Made by a program: the position numbers and the translations under genes. Shown here one piece after another: positions 50,087 to 61,000 of a DNA stretch of 64,000 nt. The stretch comes from Metabacillus kandeliae (GTDB lineage Bacteria > Bacillota > Bacilli > Bacillales > Bacillaceae). Numbering within the stretch: the stretch's first letter is position 1; each line of letters opens with the position of its first letter. The stretch is from the NCBI RefSeq assembly GCF_021166585.1, contig NZ_JAJOZE010000003.1, forward strand, positions 1-64,000, given 5' to 3'. The notes under the pieces were generated by a model. That model was not told where the DNA came from and did not search any database. It saw nothing but the letters and a program-made list of their open reading frames with translations.

Positions 50087-52654
50087 TTAATTTTTACTGT
50101 ATTCCATACCGTCTTTGTTGAACTCGATATACAGGCCATTTCCAATTTCCATTTTATTTCCGTCCGTTTTCAGGATTTCATATTCTTCTCCAGCTGAGAG
50201 CTTCAATTCTGGAAGAGTTTCGCCATATTTAAAGAGCATGGCATCTTTTGTCAGCTTCAACGTACCAACGTAGTAGGAAATATCGCCTGACTTCATCACT
50301 TTGTAGCCGTTGCCGACTTCATAGCTCTGCTCGTCATAGCTGTATACCCTAATTTCCTCTCCAGGCTTGATATCTCTGAATACCGATCCATCGGGCTTTA
50401 GAATTTGCGAATTTGATAAAGTGAAGATGCGGCCGACATAGGTGGACATCTTGTACTTTTCAGAATAAAAATAATGCTGATTTCCTACGTGATAGTAATT
50501 ATTATAGGTTCCATAAACCCTGTAAAATTTGTTTGGCGCCAATGTTTTCACTGGAATCATCGAATCCCCGCTCTTTTTGTAGAGGATAAGAGGCTGTTTG
50601 GAATAAACCCTCGCTACAGGAAACGGCGAATCTGAATCAGAGACGTTCGGGATCGTAAGCTTATCCGTATCCAGTTCGTCCTCTTTGGTTAGCCGGTCCG
50701 TGTTTACCTTCCAAAGGTTGGCACCGCTGTTGTAATACAGGTTTCCATCATTATCAGCTGCTAGATGGAACACGTTGCTTTGACTATATTTTGAAATATG
50801 GTAAGTTGACGGATCTACTTTAAACAGCATGCCCTGCAGTGTGCCGTAAAGCATTCCGTCCTTTCCGATCAGCAGGCTCTCATTTTTGAACATTCCCTTA
50901 ATCTGATCAGAACTGATCGGGAAGACTAAAGACTTGTCCGTTTTTGGATCGTAAACAAGCAGCTTATTATCAATAATTCCCCATACCCTGCCATCTTCCG
51001 TTACCGTCAGGGCACTCAGCATGATGGAATATCCGCCAGGAATTTCGATTTCTTTTAATTTATAGCCTTCATCTTTTGTATCGATTGCATAAAGCTTTGC
51101 GCTCTCATCTGATTTTTTTCCGCTGCCGTCATAGACACTTGTTCCCATATAGAGCATATCGTTGTTTTGGTCGTATGCCATAGAAGAGGCACTTTGTTCA
51201 TAAGCAAGAGGCTGCTGATATTGAATCGTTCTTGTTTTAGGATCAAACACCGTAAACATACCCTGCGCCTGACCTCTTTTCGGAATGGAGCCAATATATA
51301 GCCTCTGCTTTTCATCATCTGGGATAATTGATACAGGCCGGTCCTGTCCAAGGCTGCTCAAATTCAGAACTTCTTTTGGATTTGAGCCGCTGCTCCATTT
51401 GTCTGATGTATCATATTCATAAAGCTTGCCGTTTGGATAAACGCCAAAGTACACAGAATTATTCAGCTTTCCAAACCCTTCTACCTGCCCAAGCCCTTCC
51501 AGCATTTCAGTAGAATTGTCTTTCGGGTTGTATACACCGAGCTTGCCGGAAATAAATCCGGTGCTGTAGATCGACCCATCAACGCCCTCGCCAACGCGGT
51601 AAATTTCCACCGATTGAGCTGGAAGCTTTAAATTGGAATAAGAGAACCGATTTTGCAATAGATTATATTTGTAAAATTTCCCGCCATTTCCAGACAGACC
51701 AAGGAGATTTGGCTGCCCATTTACATTCACAATGTCCAGGGAAACAGCACTTGCTCCGTAAAGGTTGGAATTTAAAGGGGTTGACTCTTTCGTATCCAGG
51801 TTGTATTGAAACAGCTTGCCTGCACTGCTGTAAAAAACGTTATTCCCATTCCATACATTTGAAACCCCTCTGGAATCGGCATTTAACACATGCTCGACCT
51901 GATCTTTAGCGGTATCAAATACAAGCATTGTGCTTGAGCCTTCCATTTTGGCAAAAAGCTTGCCATTCACTAGATCCAAATCGTAGACAGAAGCTGACGA
52001 AGTATACTCAGAAGGAAGGATATCTGTCTTTTCCCCTGTGTTTAAGTTCCATTTAATAAGGGAGGCCGGCGACCCCACTCCTGCATATAAAACATTCTGA
52101 GTTTCATCATAAACTACGCTTCTGGCATACTGCTTGCCGTCAACGACACGTCCAAGTGAACTGAACCCTTTTCCTTCACTGTAGGAAAAGACTCTTCCGC
52201 CATAGGAAGTGACGCCGAACAGACGATTGTTCTTCGTATCGTAAGCCATATCCCATATCGTTGTATCCGTATTATCTGATGCTTTTCCAAGATCCTTCAT
52301 TTCCATTGAGTCTGTGTTGTACTCATACACATGCTCATTCGGAGTCGTTCCTATGTATACTTTTCTTTCAGGTGTGACCTCTATGGACCAGGCTGCTTTA
52401 GCGCCTTCCAGGGTCTCGATATCCAGAATCTTTTGGGACTGAAGGTCTACAACAGCAAGCTTTGCAGGCTCCCCCTGCAAAAGGGCATAATAAATCGGCT
52501 GGCCGTATTGAGTCAGCCCGGCCTTCCCCTTAATGACATTCACATATTGAACTTGCGGACCAAGATTTTCAAAGGGACCTTCAGAAGCCAGTGTGGGATA
52601 TGTAAGAAGTGATCCAAGGACGATAGTTGCGAGCAATGCACGAAGAAACTTCAA
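50087..52654 (-). CDS. secreted beta-propeller protein A with C-terminal modules
   Basis: Exported protein of 855 residues: signal peptide (to LAS), a long region of about 12-14 propeller-like blades (about 30-640; for example YIGTTPNEHVYEYN, LFGVTSYGGRVFSYS, LYAGVGSPASLIKWN), then three C-terminal modules of about 60 residues (about 660-855) with YYHVGNQHYF, YEVGNGYKVM and MEIGNGLYIE, ending YSKN. The propeller part is paralogous to the protein at 54334, which has no modules. No enzyme motif is seen; a scaffold or ligand-binding role is likely. Confidence 0.85.
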   Translation of the reverse strand: MKFLRALLATIVLGSLLTYPTLASEGPFENLGPQVQYVNVIKGKAGLTQYGQPIYYALLQGEPAKLAVVDLQSQKILDIETLEGAKAAWSIEVTPERKVYIGTTPNEHVYEYNTDSMEMKDLGKASDNTDTTIWDMAYDTKNNRLFGVTSYGGRVFSYSEGKGFSSLGRVVDGKQYARSVVYDETQNVLYAGVGSPASLIKWNLNTGEKTDILPSEYTSSASVYDLDLVNGKLFAKMEGSSTMLVFDTAKDQVEHVLNADSRGVSNVWNGNNVFYSSAGKLFQYNLDTKESTPLNSNLYGASAVSLDIVNVNGQPNLLGLSGNGGKFYKYNLLQNRFSYSNLKLPAQSVEIYRVGEGVDGSIYSTGFISGKLGVYNPKDNSTEMLEGLGQVEGFGKLNNSVYFGVYPNGKLYEYDTSDKWSSGSNPKEVLNLSSLGQDRPVSIIPDDEKQRLYIGSIPKRGQAQGMFTVFDPKTRTIQYQQPLAYEQSASSMAYDQNNDMLYMGTSVYDGSGKKSDESAKLYAIDTKDEGYKLKEIEIPGGYSIMLSALTVTEDGRVWGIIDNKLLVYDPKTDKSLVFPISSDQIKGMFKNESLLIGKDGMLYGTLQGMLFKVDPSTYHISKYSQSNVFHLAADNDGNLYYNSGANLWKVNTDRLTKEDELDTDKLTIPNVSDSDSPFPVARVYSKQPLILYKKSGDSMIPVKTLAPNKFYRVYGTYNNYYHVGNQHYFYSEKYKMSTYVGRIFTLSNSQILKPDGSVFRDIKPGEEIRVYSYDEQSYEVGNGYKVMKSGDISYYVGTLKLTKDAMLFKYGETLPELKLSAGEEYEILKTDGNKMEIGNGLYIEFNKDGMEYSKN

Positions 52655-53357
52655 AATAATGCCTCCAAAACAGTTATAATTGTATATTCTACCAAAACAT
52701 AATAATTATGTCATGGAGAGATAGGGAAAAAAGACTCAAAAATTTCCATTAACAGGTCGAAAGAGATGCATGTGACAAAAACGCAGATAATCTGAGGACA
52801 AAAGCAGCGGTTGTGTACTCTAAACAAAATACCAAAGGAAAATTAAGGATTAATGTCAGAAACATTACCATAATGTAAAAAATTTCTTATTGCAAAAGAA
52901 AAACCTTCCACATAAATGGAAGGCTTTCTTTTATTTGATTTGAAAGGGAAAACCAAACTGCTGCTTGAAACATTAAAGCTGGCTGCTAATTTAATAATAG
53001 ACTATTGAAGCTTTAACATCTCGGGTCTTTCGAACTAATATTAACATAAAATAATCCTTTTTTGTTAATTTTATTTTAAAAATTTAAAAGGTAATGGCAA
53101 AATTTTTTTCACTTTCCGCTAAATATAGTTATATGTGCCTATTTTTAACGGTATCTTTAATCCTAATTGTTAACCGGATTAAACCACTCAGTTATTATCT
53201 GGGTTTAGCGGCCTATTTATCTATTTAGGCAAGAAAATAATGTTTACTTCCAAAGTGAGAGGGAGTGTTAAAACATTACAGCAAATTATTTAGGTTTGCC
53301 CCTCCCCAATACAGGCTAATGTTACTGTAACAAACAAATTTGAGGAGAGGTGGAAAA
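52655..53357. other. long intergenic region before the TM2 gene
   Basis: About 700 bp without a gene. It has a stand-alone hairpin at 52904-52923 (CCTTCCA/TGGAAGG) in a T-rich setting, and from 53160 to 53235 several nested complementary segments (TAAACC/GGGTTTA and GCCTA/TAGGC) that could form a structured leader for the TM2 gene. No known riboswitch class fits. Confidence 0.4.
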
Positions 53358-53570
53358 ATGAAGAACAAATATATCGCAGCTGCACTTGGCATTTTTACTG
53401 GAGGATTTGGAATACACAAATTTTATTTAGGTAAACCAGGACAAGGTCTCCTTTATATTCTGTTTTGCTGGACAGGAATTCCAGAAGTGCTTGGGGTTAT
53501 TGAAGGAGTTCTGTATCTGCTGCGCGGCCAGGATCGTTTCAACGAGAAATATAACGAACAGTATGCATAA
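53358..53570 (+). CDS. TM2-domain membrane protein
   Basis: Protein of 70 residues from MKNKYIAAALG, with the TM2 layout: two membrane segments joined by a short turn and the motif GGFGIHKFYLGKPGQG. Ends with a charged tail (DRFNEKYNEQYA). The start is the ATG at 53358 after GAGGAGAGG. Function unknown; it is a stand-alone gene with its own terminator. Confidence 0.88.
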   Translation: MKNKYIAAALGIFTGGFGIHKFYLGKPGQGLLYILFCWTGIPEVLGVIEGVLYLLRGQDRFNEKYNEQYA

Positions 53571-53574
53571 TAAG

Positions 53575-53610
53575 AAAGTCCAGACAGGATTTGCTGTCTG
53601 GACTTTTTTT
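53575..53610. terminator. bidirectional terminator
   Basis: AAGTCCAGACAG and CTGTCTGGACTT, 12-bp stem between the convergent TM2 and nuclease genes, with A- and T-runs on either side. Confidence 0.92.
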
Positions 53611-54172
53611 AAGATGCTTTTTTAGTTTTCAATATCAGCTGAATCAATTCATCTCTGCCGATTAGCCGAACATGAGCAGACAAAGCTAAATTTCTAGCTT
53701 GAGCTGTAAATTCACTGTTCGTTACTACCCATGCCTCATTTGCTGAATAATAGGCTTTTGCTGAAGCAATCTCCTGTACAGCCTTAATGCCTACCTTGCT
53801 TTTATAGCGTTTTGCCTGAACAGCAATCCGCCCCTTTTCCCCTTGAAGAATCAGGTCTGCGCCATAATCTCCTCCAGAAGGGGTAACTTTCGCCGAATAG
53901 CCTAACTGTTTGAATAAAGCAGCTAAATAATTCTCAAATTGAATGCCATCCATGTTATCAATTTCCTGAATGCCAGACTGCCGGAGCTTTTTCTCTCTAT
54001 CTGCTTTGAGCAGCAGAATGACTGCCATTAAAATTCCAAGCAGTAAAAAAAGTATGATACCTGCTGCTATAAATGATTTAGTCATCCAGTATGCCCCTGC
54101 CGCTGCCCCGACCGTAAGTAAACTAATAAGTTCCTGCTGTGCTTTTTGCTGCTTTTTAGTGCTTTTAGGCAT
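53609..54172 (-). CDS. membrane-anchored Mrr-type nuclease
   Basis: Protein of 187 residues with two hydrophobic segments near the N-terminus (about 15-55) and a C-terminal Mrr_cat-type restriction-endonuclease fold (about 70-187): MDGIQFENYLAALFKQLGY, GGDYGADLIL and VQAKRYKSKVG, which supply the PD-(D/Q)xK active-site pattern. Such membrane-tethered Mrr-like proteins are common in Firmicutes; the target is unknown. It is a single gene, no methyltransferase partner nearby. Confidence 0.85.
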   Translation of the reverse strand: MPKSTKKQQKAQQELISLLTVGAAAGAYWMTKSFIAAGIILFLLLGILMAVILLLKADREKKLRQSGIQEIDNMDGIQFENYLAALFKQLGYSAKVTPSGGDYGADLILQGEKGRIAVQAKRYKSKVGIKAVQEIASAKAYYSANEAWVVTNSEFTAQARNLALSAHVRLIGRDELIQLILKTKKAS

Positions 54173-54333
54173 TCCTCTTCCTCCAAACCTGCATGATAAT
54201 TCCCCTTCATATATCGGTTCGAAAGTTCACTTTTTTACATATTTAGGTAAACTTTACTTTTTATATGTAAACTATCGGTATAATATACCGATATAATATA
54301 CATAAATCATACTTTGATAACGGAGGAAAGTAA

Positions 54334-56292
54334 GTGAAAAAGGTTTCAGTAATTATATCAATGTTGGTGCTTTCCAGCTTGATCTTCCAGCCTGTCTCAA
54401 GCTCAGCACCATCTTTCAAAAAAATAGGTCCCCAGATTACCAGTTTAAATGCAACGGCTGCTGCCAGCGCCTTAAACAAAAAGGGAGAGCCTTTCATGTA
54501 TACCGTTCTTCAGGGGCTGCCAGCGAAACTCGCTGTCACGAACCTGACTACCGGAAAATTGGTTGACATAGAATCACTTGATGGCTCAACAGCTGGCTGG
54601 TCCATTAAGGCCGACCGCGACAATGTTTGGATTGGAACAACACCAGGAGAGCTATTGTTCCGCTACGATCCGAACACGATGAAAATGACAAAGCTCGGCA
54701 AAGCAACAACCAAGAATGGCACTTCTATCTGGGGACTAACCTACAGCTCTTCCAGCAAAACAGTGTACGGCGTTTCCGGCAATGAAGGAAAGCTGTTCAG
54801 CTACATACAAGGCAAAGGGTTTAAGGATCTTGGTACTGTATTAGCAGGCAAAACGGAAGCAAAAAGCGTTGAGGAGGATGCTGCGAATCGCCAACTGTTC
54901 ATTGGTGCCGGCTCCCCTGCCGCGCTCGTCGCTTACGATATAAAATCAAGAAAAAAAGAAAGTTTTCTGCCGGCGAAATACAAAGGCCAAAAGCAAATTG
55001 ACGATATCCAAACAGCTGGAGGCTATGTTTTTGTCAAACTGAATCCAGCGGCAAAAATCCTCGTTTTTGAAGCAAAAACGAAGAAGTTTGTGAAAGAATT
55101 ATCCGCCACATCTAAAGGTGTTTCCGCTAAAGCACCATCTGAAAATGCAGTTTATTATGGCAGCGGAACCTCCCTTTATCAATACAATTTAAGAACAGGA
55201 AAATCAGTACAGGTTGTAAATAACCGGATTCCGACAAGTCTTGTATCGCTTGATTTTATTAAAATGCCTGGAGTATCAGGAGACATCCTCACCGGAAAAG
55301 TCGGCAACTCAGACCGGTATTTTACTTATCAGCTTGGTGACCGCTCCTATTCCAATCTCAATTTATCTCTCCCTGAGCAACCTGTAGAGCTCCATAAAAT
55401 AGGAGCAGGCAGTGACGGAAAGATTTACAGCTCAGGCTTTCTGAATGGGAAAATGGGTACTTACCAGGCCTCAGCGAATAAGACCGTCCGTCAGGAGGCA
55501 ATCGGACAGATGGAAAGTATGACATCTCTTAATGAAATATTGTATTTTGGCGTTTACCCTGGAGCAAAAATACTGGAATATAATCCTTCCTCTGCATGGA
55601 TCAGCGGCCGTAATCCAAAGCAGGTTGCGACCTATGACGGAAACGGACAGGATCGCCCGATGGCAGCCGCTTCAATTGAGGGCACAAGCAAAATTGCCTT
55701 TGGAACAGCACCAAGAGCAGGCCTTGCAGGCGGGGCACTTATTATCTATGACACATCGGCACATAAATCTTCTGTCAGACACCAGATCATCAAGGATCAA
55801 AGCATCGCCTCTCTTGCCTATCATCCTGGAAGCAAAATGATTTACGCCGGCACCTCAATTTTCGGAAAAGGCAGCGTTAATAAAAACACAACGAATGCCG
55901 TCCTGTTCGCTTTGCCAGCGGGGAATACCAGAGCTAAGCCTGAAGTGATCAAGCTCCCATTTAAGCATGTGCAGTTTATTTCGGCTCTAACAGTTTTGAA
56001 AGATGGCAGGCTGGTGGGAATGGCTGATGGCAGCGTATTTGTTTTCACTAATGGGAAGGTTTTAGTTGTCCGTCCTGTTTCCTCAAAGGTTACAGGATAC
56101 ACTCCTAACGCTTCTCTGGCTATTGGGAAAGACGGGAATGTGTATGGCACAGTTGAGGGAATCCTTTTTAAACTTGATATGAAGTCCTATAAAACGTCGG
56201 TTTTACGAAAAGGGACAAAGCAAGCAGCAGCTGATTCTGCAGGAAATGTGTATTTTCATGATGGAAAAGAGCTTTGGAAATTGAATATATAG
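54334..56292 (+). CDS. secreted beta-propeller protein B
   Basis: Exported protein of 652 residues, paralogous to the propeller part of the protein at 50087: compare FKKIGPQITSLNA with FENLGPQVQYVNV, and WIGTTPGELLFRYD with YIGTTPNEHVYEYN; the order of blades is the same throughout. It ends at KELWKLNI, exactly before the point where protein A gains its three C-terminal modules, so it should not share the same attachment. Start ATG or GTG at 54334 after GGAGGAAAG. Confidence 0.87.
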   Translation: MKKVSVIISMLVLSSLIFQPVSSSAPSFKKIGPQITSLNATAAASALNKKGEPFMYTVLQGLPAKLAVTNLTTGKLVDIESLDGSTAGWSIKADRDNVWIGTTPGELLFRYDPNTMKMTKLGKATTKNGTSIWGLTYSSSSKTVYGVSGNEGKLFSYIQGKGFKDLGTVLAGKTEAKSVEEDAANRQLFIGAGSPAALVAYDIKSRKKESFLPAKYKGQKQIDDIQTAGGYVFVKLNPAAKILVFEAKTKKFVKELSATSKGVSAKAPSENAVYYGSGTSLYQYNLRTGKSVQVVNNRIPTSLVSLDFIKMPGVSGDILTGKVGNSDRYFTYQLGDRSYSNLNLSLPEQPVELHKIGAGSDGKIYSSGFLNGKMGTYQASANKTVRQEAIGQMESMTSLNEILYFGVYPGAKILEYNPSSAWISGRNPKQVATYDGNGQDRPMAAASIEGTSKIAFGTAPRAGLAGGALIIYDTSAHKSSVRHQIIKDQSIASLAYHPGSKMIYAGTSIFGKGSVNKNTTNAVLFALPAGNTRAKPEVIKLPFKHVQFISALTVLKDGRLVGMADGSVFVFTNGKVLVVRPVSSKVTGYTPNASLAIGKDGNVYGTVEGILFKLDMKSYKTSVLRKGTKQAAADSAGNVYFHDGKELWKLNI

Positions 56293-56293
56293 C

Positions 56294-56330
56294 GGCCTGG
56301 GGAGGTTCCTCTCCCAAGGCTTTTTTATTG
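56294..56330 (+). terminator. terminator after propeller gene B
   Basis: GCCTGGGGAG and CTCCCAAGGC stem followed by six T. Confidence 0.85.
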
Positions 56331-56412
56331 CCCAAAAGTCCCTCTCCCCTTACTTACAAATCCTTCCTTTCACTCATATACAATCAGCTCCCCTTCCATT
56401 TATATTTATTCA

Positions 56413-56427
56413 TGTAAGCGCTTTACC
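56413..56427 (+). promoter_or_regulatory. cre site (CcpA) before alpha-amylase
   Basis: TGTAAGCGCTTTACC, close to the cre consensus TGWAARCGYTWWCA. It lies 20 bp before the amylase ribosome site, where CcpA would repress in the presence of glucose, as for amyE. Confidence 0.85.
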
Positions 56428-56433
56428 AGATGA

Positions 56434-57990
<1,557 letters not shown>

Positions 57991-58030
57991 AAAAACAGCG
58001 GCTTCTCCCAAGGGAAAGGCCGCTGTTTCT
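57991..58030. terminator. bidirectional terminator after amylase
   Basis: AAACAGCGGC and GCCGCTGTTT stem between convergent genes. Confidence 0.88.
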
Positions 58031-58037
58031 GTTTATT

Positions 58038-61000
58038 CTAGTTTTTGCTGTAATTCACTTTTGCATCATCTTGGATGTAATAGCCGCCGCCCACTTGAAG
58101 AGTAGAGTCAGTTGTGCTGTATACACGGTACTGTTCTCCCTTTTTCAGTGTTTTGACAGCTTTGCTATCTTTCATCAGCGTGGTATTTGCTTTCATTGTC
58201 ACCATGCCTTCATAGTAAACCGCTGCATGGTCCATTTTCACATAATAGCCGCCGCCCACTTGGTAGCTGTTATCTTGCTGTTCGTACATCTTGATCGCTT
58301 CGCCAACCTCAAGCATGCGGTACAGTTTTCCGTTTGGAGCATATAGCGGAAGCCTTTCTTTAATCAAGACTCTTCCTGTGTAGAAAGCTCCTTGTGAGCC
58401 AGAAAGTTCTACATAGTAGTTGGCACCTACGTTGAAGAAACCGTCCTGTTCACCGTATACACGAAGTGCTTCGCCAGGTTTCACTTCACGGACTACTGTT
58501 TTCTTGCCTTTTGCGTCAATTTGAACCAGTTTGACTGATTTTTTAATGATGACGCGGCCGACTGGGTTTTCTTTAATAACTTCTACTGGATGTCCAGGAT
58601 CAACAGTTGGTTTGTCATCATCTTTTGGAGGATCAACAACTGGATCATCGTCATCTTCACCAGTATTTGGATCATTTGGAACATCGATAGAGCCTTTACT
58701 TAATTCTTTTGTATCCCTTACACGAATCCTTGAACCTTCTGCATACTTTCCAGTCAAGCCAACTGCTTCAAGCACATCGCCAGGCTGCAGAGCTGGAACA
58801 GGACCTGTTTGGTTTACAATATATCCATCTGTGAAGACAAGTACTTCCCCTGATCCATCGTTAATGATGTAAGAATTATCATCATATTTTTTAACAACTG
58901 TTCCTTTTACTTTTACAAGCTGACCTTGGTTGTCTTCGCTTGTTGCTGCACCAGTTGTCACAGATTTAGGCTGAATTGGATCAGTATGGCCTACTTTAAT
59001 CACGTCTTTTGCAAAATCTTCGTATTCAAATTCTTTGTTGTTCTCATATGTTTTAGTTGATGCGTAAATTCTGACAATGTCGCCAGGGACAATTGAATCA
59101 TCCGGCACATCATGGAACGCCATGATACCTCCTGTTGCATCCTGCAGGTAGAAGGCGTCATAAAAGACTCCGGATCCTGTTGTGACAGTTCCCTGAATGA
59201 CAGAAGGTGTTCCGTCTTCCATTCCTCTGACATCTTTGATGCTTTTCACAGTTGTTTCTCTATCAGCAAGCCAGTTGATACTGTTCAAGGCTAATTCATT
59301 ATTTCCTTTTTCGTTATACGATTCATCCATCTGCTTATCGTTGAAGAAGTTCATACCGGAAACAATAATTTTCCCTTGGCCGACTGTCTCAGAGGCAATA
59401 GCCGGGATAGCAGAACCGCCATGGTCATCTGACACATCATCATATGTGTTATAGCTAGGAGCTACACTGCCCTGGTAGGTTGTTTCGTTTCCGCTCGCTA
59501 GAATCGTCACTTTATCATTATTTACAAGCGGTTCATGGCCCGTTTTCTCCAAACTTGTACCGCTGTAGTATTCCACTGTTTTTACTTTATCCGTAATATA
59601 GTTTGGAACCAGACTCGGATGAAGGCGTACTGCAAATGGTGATGTTGATGGCGTACCCCAGAAGTTTCCTTCTTTTGTATCGTCGAATATACCATCGTTG
59701 TTGATTTGGATTGTTGCACCCATTTCCGCAAGCATGTCATTATTCTTGGTCGGATCGTTGTGATAGTTGCTCTTGTCTGTCATTAGAAGCGAACCGCCGC
59801 CCTTAACATACTCCTCTATAGCCGTTTTCTCATCAGCTGTAAGGTCGCTGTTTGGATGTGTCAGCACAAATACATCTGCTTGATCCAGCACTTCTTTTGT
59901 AATAGCTGCGCTGCTTTCTGCAACTGTGTAGCCTTCACGCTGAATTTCAGTAGTAAAAGCTTTTAAATTGTCTTTGTAAGATCCAGAATCTGCACTGGTA
60001 TTTTCATTTTTGTGTGCAGCGTCAATTAATACCGTCTTACCCAGTGACGGCTTGATCTTAATTGGGAGCTCGTAAGTGTTATCTTTAGAATCATCACCAG
60101 ACGGGGAGCTCACTACTGCAATCAGCTTATGGTCTCCAGCAAGCGGTGAGTTCCATACAGCTGTCGCTTTGCCGACACTTTTCGCTGCTGCATCGATTGT
60201 TGAGGAGCCAATTTTATTTTCTGCTTTTACTTCGTCATAGTAAAAATCAACATTCAAGCCTGTAAGATCCTGTGTACCAAGGTTGCTGATGCCGGCTTCA
60301 ATTGTTGCTGGGTTTCCGCCAACAATGGCATCGCCTGCAATAGTGATTCCGCTGACACGAACATCAACAGGCTCTTCTTGTGTCCAAATTGGGGCAGAGT
60401 AAACTTTATCTCCATCTTTTTGCGTAACTTTTACTACAAACCATTGCTGTCCGCCTGTAATATTCACTTCAGGCTTCCAATCAAAGGATGTTTCATCGCC
60501 CTGTGGAGCATAAGTTTGAACTACCTTTGTTCCATTTGTGATCAATTCAACTTTTTCAATGTTGTCGTTTGCTTTATAGTCAGCTGACAGATATTCATAA
60601 CCAGGCATTGACTTAGTTTCGCGAACGCTGTCAGACCCTTTAATATCAAACTTCAAAGTTTTGCCGTCAACTGTAGAGCCCATATATTTTCCGTTTGCCA
60701 TATAATCCAGCTGGAAGTTTGGATCCTCTTCCATATACACACGCATGTTTTTCATGGAGCGAAGAAGAGAAGGTTCTGATAAATCATCTGCTACGATAAC
60801 TGTACGCTTGCTAGTCTGGCCCCATGAAGCATCATGGTTATCTTCACCAAAAGTCGGCGCAATGTGCCAGCCAAGGTCTAAAGCTTTGTAATACTTTTCA
60901 TCAGCATTTGTATAACCATAATGCCCTGAACCGTTTCCTACTTCAAGCATGGTGAAAAGCTTGTCGACATTATTGTCATAAGGAGTAAAATTGTTAAAAG

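Noticed and set aside
53130-53250. c-di-GMP or other known riboswitch before the TM2 gene
   Set aside because: The conserved bases of the known classes that I could recall are absent.
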